Position numbers and translations under genes: made by a program
Notes under the pieces: model-generated
Databases searched by the model: none
Told to the model about the DNA's origin: nothing
What the model saw: only the letters and a program-made list of their open reading frames with translations
Part shown: piece after piece, positions 5,930 through 9,329 of the stretch
Layout of the letters: every line of letters starts with the position of its first letter
How positions within the stretch are numbered: the stretch's first letter is position 1
From: JBPOJN01 sp052033505
GTDB lineage: Bacteria; UBA10199; JACPAL01; GCA-016699445
Length of the DNA: 9,329 nucleotides
Direction of reading: 5' to 3'
Assembly: GCA_052033505.1 (NCBI GenBank)
Contig: JBPOJN010000004.1
Location: forward strand, 1-9,329

Positions 5930-7402
5930 TTAGCCCTGTAACAAGCTCAAGGCTAATTGCGGCAACTGGTTCGCTCTCGCAAGCACGGTCACACCGGCCT
6001 GCTGGAGAATCTGCTGCTTCGACAGATTCGCCGTTTCCGAGGCGATATCGACGTCGCGGATAACGGATTCTGCGGAAGACAGGTTCTCTTGGCGTGTATT
6101 CAATTCCGCCACGGCGACGTCCAAGCGGATGGACTTCGAACCGACGTCGGAACGGCGATTTTGAAGCTGACGGATGGTGCTGTCCATGATGAGGATACCG
6201 GCCGCGGCATCGGTGGCCGAACTCACATCCAAGTCGGCCAAGGTATCACCGCCGACCGAAACGCTCGTGGTCGCACTGATACCGGTACCGGACAGAGTCC
6301 AGGCTTCATCGGCGACCAAATCGAACGTCCCTTTGTAGACCGTAACACCGGACGTATCGGAAGCAGGGGTTCCACCATAGTCGAAGCCCAGGACCCTGGC
6401 GGAAGCGTTGGCGGCGGTCGTATCGACGTCGATGGCGATATTTCGCCCGTCCGCGGCGCTCATGGAGATGGTGTTCGCGGTAGCATCCAGGGAGAACGTG
6501 ACGCCGGTCTGTGAAGAATAGCCGTTTAACGTGGCCACGAAAGCGGCAGCGCCCGCGTCATTGTTGGTGACCGCGCCGTGAGCGATCGTGACGCCGTTGA
6601 CGATGAACACATCCGTCGCTTCGAGGGCGGCTCCCGCCGTGTAGTCGTTGAGAGTGACCTCATTGGCATTGACATAGGCCACGACACCAGATTCTCCCGA
6701 GACGGAATTGACCGCGTTCACATAGGCAAGGGCGCTCTCGGTCGCAAGCGTGGTGGACACGCCGTCGTCCGTAAACGCGCTGGACCCTACGGAGACGCCG
6801 TTGATCACGATGCTCGTCGGTCCCGCAAACGTCGCCGCACCCAAGCTCGCCGCTCCGGAGCTGGCCGCGGTGGAAGTTAACGAAGCGACCTGGCCGATGG
6901 CGGAAGAGCGCGTATCGGAGAGGGACAGGCTGACGGTGTCACCGGCGTTCGGGCCGGCTTGGAAGCTCTTATTCGAGAAAGTCCCGTTAAGCAGATCGAC
7001 GCCGTTAAATTTCGCGGCGTTCACGAGACGGGTATATTCGTTTTGAAGGTCGGCGACCGAGGTCGTTAAATTACTACGGTCAGCGGCGTTGATGGAATCG
7101 TCCGCGGCCTGAACGACTTTTTCACGGATTTGCTGGGCAATGTCAGTCAACTGAGAAAGAGCACCGTCGGCGACACCTAAGAGGCTTTGGGCATTGGAAA
7201 GGTTGTTTTTGGCAACGCCGATACCGCGGATCTGGGACCTCAAGACTTCTGAAGTCAACAAACCGACGACGTCATCCTTACCGCTATTGATACGAAGACC
7301 TGAAGACAGTCTCTCCAGAGACTTCGACAAGTTCTTGCCGCTCTTGGATAACTGATTCTGCGCCTGCAGAGAGGAGATATTGGTATTAATTCTTAAGCCC
7401 AT
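5930..7402 (-). CDS. fliC: Flagellin, filament subunit
   Basis: This 490-residue protein is the filament subunit, secreted through the flagellar type III system. The N-terminal D0/D1 region (1 to about 170) starts MGLRINTNISSLQAQNQLSK and includes LERLSSGLRINS (29-40). The C-terminal region (about 405-490) ends with ANLSKQQILQQAGVTVLARA and then NQLPQLALSLLQG. The central part (about 171-400) is a Thr/Ser/Ala-rich variable region with two INGV-type elements, SIVINGVSVGSSAF (197-210) and DVFIVNGVTIAHGAV (264-278), that resemble the Flagellin_IN motif. R93 in the QIREKVVQ helix matches the conserved arginine of the TLR5-binding segment. The usual DDAAGLAIS stretch is changed to DDVVGLLTSEVL (43-54). 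An AGGAGG ribosome site sits five bases before the ATG. A sigma28 promoter drives it and a strong terminator follows. It lies divergent from fliD. The symbol reflects family membership, and paralogues may exist elsewhere. Confidence 0.97.
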   Translation of the reverse strand: MGLRINTNISSLQAQNQLSKSGKNLSKSLERLSSGLRINSGKDDVVGLLTSEVLRSQIRGIGVAKNNLSNAQSLLGVADGALSQLTDIAQQIREKVVQAADDSINAADRSNLTTSVADLQNEYTRLVNAAKFNGVDLLNGTFSNKSFQAGPNAGDTVSLSLSDTRSSAIGQVASLTSTAASSGAASLGAATFAGPTSIVINGVSVGSSAFTDDGVSTTLATESALAYVNAVNSVSGESGVVAYVNANEVTLNDYTAGAALEATDVFIVNGVTIAHGAVTNNDAGAAAFVATLNGYSSQTGVTFSLDATANTISMSAADGRNIAIDVDTTAANASARVLGFDYGGTPASDTSGVTVYKGTFDLVADEAWTLSGTGISATTSVSVGGDTLADLDVSSATDAAAGILIMDSTIRQLQNRRSDVGSKSIRLDVAVAELNTRQENLSSAESVIRDVDIASETANLSKQQILQQAGVTVLARANQLPQLALSLLQG

Positions 7403-7473
7403 AGTGGCCTCCTAATACTTGTGTTGGCCTTCTGGTCCGCTCACCGTTGATCGTACCATGACCAATGCTCAAG

Positions 7474-7500
7474 ATAACGGAGAACAAAATATAAACTTTA
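7474..7500 (-). promoter_or_regulatory. Sigma28 (FliA) promoter of flagellin
   Basis: On the minus strand TAAAGTTT (7500-7493) is a perfect -35 element. It is followed by 11 bases and TCCGTTAT (7481-7474), which matches 5 of 8 of the -10 consensus GCCGATAA and keeps the CCG core. The predicted start near 7467 gives a leader of about 65 bases before the flagellin ATG. The spacing is the one known for sigma28. Confidence 0.8.
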
Positions 7501-7579
7501 AGTAATTTATTCGATTGTATTTATTTTTATCAAAATGATATTGAAATAATTAGATAACTTAAAATATGCTTATTAATTA

Positions 7580-7606
7580 TAAAGTTTTTAAAATATACTC
7601 CGTCTA
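7580..7606 (+). promoter_or_regulatory. Sigma28 (FliA) promoter of fliD
   Basis: TAAAGTTT (7580-7587), an 11-base spacer and TCCGTCTA (7599-7606) have the same architecture as the divergent flagellin promoter. The -10 matches GCCGATAA at 4 of 8 positions, again with CCG. The predicted start near 7613 leaves about 19 bases, including an AAGGAG ribosome site at 7619-7624. A sigma70-like alternative (TTGAAA 7541-7546, TATGCT 7565-7570, 18-base spacer) is weaker. Confidence 0.7.
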
Positions 7607-7631
7607 TCTATAAGAGAGAAGGAGCGTCTCC

Positions 7632-9020
7632 ATGGCGGGTACCGTAAGTTTTGGAGGTTTACTTTCTGGCCTCGACTCCCAGTCGATCGTGGAGAAACTG
7701 GTCGGCCTGAAGACGTCTCAATTGTTGCGCCCTCTGACCGTGCGGCAGAGCGCTTTAAGAGCCCAACAATCCGCCCTACCTTCTATCGTCGCCCAATTCA
7801 ACGGGTTGAAAGATGCGGCTAAAGCCTTATCCGATACGACCTCGACGCTCTTTCAAACGAAAACCAGCACCTCTTCCAACTTGGAACGCATCGAAGTCAT
7901 CTCGACAGATTCTCTGGCAGCGCTTGGCAATTACACCATCTCCGACGTATCTCAATTGGCCCAGTCTGACCGTGTCGTCTTCGAAGGAGTCGCGGACAAG
8001 ACGGCCGCGACCTTCACCACGGGCACGATTTCCATCACCTATAAAGGAGTCGCCACCGACGTCGTCATCACCGGATCCAACAACTCCCTGCAAGGCGTCA
8101 TGAACGCTATCAACGACGCGGATCTGGGAGTGACGGCCTCCATCATCAATGACGGCGATCCCACGACGCCCTATCGCCTGACCCTGACCGCCGACGACAC
8201 GGGATCGGATACGACCATCACGCAAAACATCGCCGCGATCACGGGATTGACTGTCGACGCGGACGTGTCTTCCGCCGCCGAAAACGAAGCCCAATCCGCG
8301 CTTTTTCAAGTCAACGGCATCGCGCTCCAGAGCAAAAAAAATCTGGTCGACGACGCGATCTCCGGCGTGTCGTTCCGCTTAGTGAAAGAAGACGAAGTCA
8401 ATACGACCACGATCGCGGTCGGCGTGAACGCGTCCGCCGTGGGCGCCAAAGTGGCCAGCTTCCTGACGGCCTATAACAGCTTCCGCGGAGCGATCCGCAC
8501 GGCCACGAGGCCGGACGCCAATGGAGTCTTCGGGCCTCTCGGACATGATTATTCCCTGATCAGCGCGGGCGGGGATGTCAACAACGCCCTTTCGAAACGT
8601 TACCAATCCCTCGAAGGCCATGCCTACGCGTCGCTGTCACAAATCGGCATCACGGCGGACTCGAGCGGAAACCTCCAGCTCAACAGCACAAAATTTGCGG
8701 CCGCCATGGAAGAAGACCCGTCTTCGGTACAATTCCTGTTTCAAGGATCGTCCTCACAGGACGGCATCGCCGAAAAAGTTTATAAAATAGCCGATCGCCT
8801 GACCGCCGCCGGAGGCCCCTTCTCCTCCCGCAGCCAGAACATCGACCTGCAACTGAAGCTGATCGACACGGAAGGCGCTAGCCGCAGCGGACGTATCGAA
8901 AGCTATCGCGCGCAGCTGTTGAAACAATTCAACCACTTGGAAACCGTCATGCAGGGACTGCAAGGCCAGCAGTCCCAATTGACCTCTTACGTCAACTCCC
9001 TGAACGCACTGGGCGCATAA
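7632..9020 (+). CDS. fliD: Flagellar filament cap protein FliD (HAP2)
   Basis: This 462-residue protein caps the growing filament and helps flagellin monomers fold into place. The N-terminal FliD domain begins MAGTVSFGGLLSGLDSQSIV and includes a coiled-coil stretch (28-70) with the Q/R/L-rich sequence of the family. A Flagellin_IN-like element lies at SALFQVNGIALQSKKNLVDD (222-241), followed by GVSFRLV. The C-terminal FliD domain (about 270-460) has FLTAYNSFRGAI (277-288), YASLSQIGITADSSGNLQLN (332-351) and a terminal coiled coil ending LTSYVNSLNALGA. The length is in the usual range. The start is fixed by AAGGAG seven bases upstream (7619-7624). fliS follows after 34 bases, the usual order, although no flaG lies in front. 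The gene diverges from flagellin across a shared AT-rich spacer and has its own sigma28 promoter. Confidence 0.96.
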   Translation: MAGTVSFGGLLSGLDSQSIVEKLVGLKTSQLLRPLTVRQSALRAQQSALPSIVAQFNGLKDAAKALSDTTSTLFQTKTSTSSNLERIEVISTDSLAALGNYTISDVSQLAQSDRVVFEGVADKTAATFTTGTISITYKGVATDVVITGSNNSLQGVMNAINDADLGVTASIINDGDPTTPYRLTLTADDTGSDTTITQNIAAITGLTVDADVSSAAENEAQSALFQVNGIALQSKKNLVDDAISGVSFRLVKEDEVNTTTIAVGVNASAVGAKVASFLTAYNSFRGAIRTATRPDANGVFGPLGHDYSLISAGGDVNNALSKRYQSLEGHAYASLSQIGITADSSGNLQLNSTKFAAAMEEDPSSVQFLFQGSSSQDGIAEKVYKIADRLTAAGGPFSSRSQNIDLQLKLIDTEGASRSGRIESYRAQLLKQFNHLETVMQGLQGQQSQLTSYVNSLNALGA

Positions 9021-9054
9021 TGACCACACAATGAAAATCTAAGAGAGGCCCTCC

Positions 9055-9329
9055 ATGAACTACACCAATCCCTATCGAAAATCCCTCGCCGACCGAATCG
9101 CCGCTTCCCGTCCGGAAGACTTGATTCTGATGATGCACGAAGGCCTGATCGTCCGGATCAAGCAGGCCCAATCCGCCGACGATCCGAATGCGGTGCGCAC
9201 CAAAGAGATCCTGGTTCAAGCCTCGAGCATCGCGACCTCCTTGATCGAAGCCCTCAATTTCGAGGACGGCGGCGACACGGCGCGCAATCTCGAAAAGCTC
9301 TACGGCTTCGTGGTCGACGAGCTGGTCCG
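9055..9329 (+). CDS. fliS: Flagellin export chaperone FliS, truncated by window end
   Basis: The frame opens with an ATG at 9055, six bases after GAGAGG (9043-9048), and runs through the right edge with 91 complete codons. It reads MNYTNPYRKSLADRIAASRP, then EDLILMMHEGLIVRIKQAQ and ALNFEDGGDTARNLEKLYGF. This is the FliS pattern: an N-terminal Tyr-rich strand, P-[ED]-x-L-I-x-M-x-x-[DE]-G, then a helix with [GE]G..A.NL..LY. FliS binds the C-terminal D0 helices of flagellin in the cytoplasm, stops early polymerisation and delivers it to FlhA. Full-length FliS has about 120-135 residues, so roughly the last quarter is missing only because the window ends. It is co-transcribed with fliD. Confidence 0.93.
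   Translation, partial: MNYTNPYRKSLADRIAASRPEDLILMMHEGLIVRIKQAQSADDPNAVRTKEILVQASSIATSLIEALNFEDGGDTARNLEKLYGFVVDELV

Noticed and set aside
5957..6514. 185-codon open frame on the plus strand
   Set aside because: It is antisense to the flagellin C-terminal and variable regions. Its Gly/Arg/Asp-rich composition is an artefact of the opposite strand's codon use.
7424..7440. Possible sigma54 site TGGCCTTCTGGTCCGC between flagellin and fliD
   Set aside because: The GC dinucleotide is displaced by one base from the required spacing and TTGC is absent. Sigma28 promoters explain both genes better.
9021..9054. Mini-ORF ATG AAA ATC TAA between fliD and fliS
   Set aside because: Three codons with no ribosome site of its own. 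The region serves as the fliS leader.

Overview
This window is part of a flagellar gene cluster from a Gram-negative bacterium, flanked on its left by accessory genes. The core is a sigma54 regulator, an exported TPR protein, a lytic transglycosylase, flagellin, FliD and a truncated FliS. The organism cannot be named from the sequence. Moderately high GC genes, sigma54/sigma28-type promoters, a periplasmic TPR protein and an NtrC-type regulator fit Deltaproteobacteria-like lineages, Nitrospirota or an uncultured phylum such as Omnitrophota. No rRNA, tRNA, CRISPR array or insertion sequence was seen.

Left part (1-1410): the N-terminal end of a DUF4143-type P-loop ATPase, a DUF1304 four-helix membrane protein, and a small partner ORF that overlaps a minimal nucleotidyltransferase gene. 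This looks like an accessory region with toxin-antitoxin-like content. An AT-rich spacer (213-276) separates the first two genes.

Middle, minus strand (1407-5788): transcription runs right to left. A near-consensus sigma54 promoter (5773-5788) precedes a lytic transglycosylase with no Sec signal. The stop codon of that gene almost touches the start of a 734-residue exported TPR protein. After a further 40 bases comes a sigma54-dependent response regulator with a degenerate receiver domain. The module that needs sigma54 therefore appears to encode its own kind of activator, as in flagellar hierarchies with FlrC, FlbD or FlgR.

Right part (5862-9329): the flagellin gene (minus) ends in a perfect 15-bp stem terminator that separates it from the sigma54 operon. 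Flagellin and fliD (plus) diverge from a 229-base AT-rich spacer. Each has a sigma28 (FliA-type) promoter of the same design, TAAAGTTT-N11-TCCG. fliD is followed by fliS, which runs off the window. Together the genes give regulator and envelope-remodelling functions under sigma54, and filament, cap and filament chaperone under sigma28.

The least understood part, and the best candidate for something undescribed, is the sigma54-driven trio of transglycosylase, TPR protein and regulator. The TPR gene also changes sharply in base composition inside its coding sequence.
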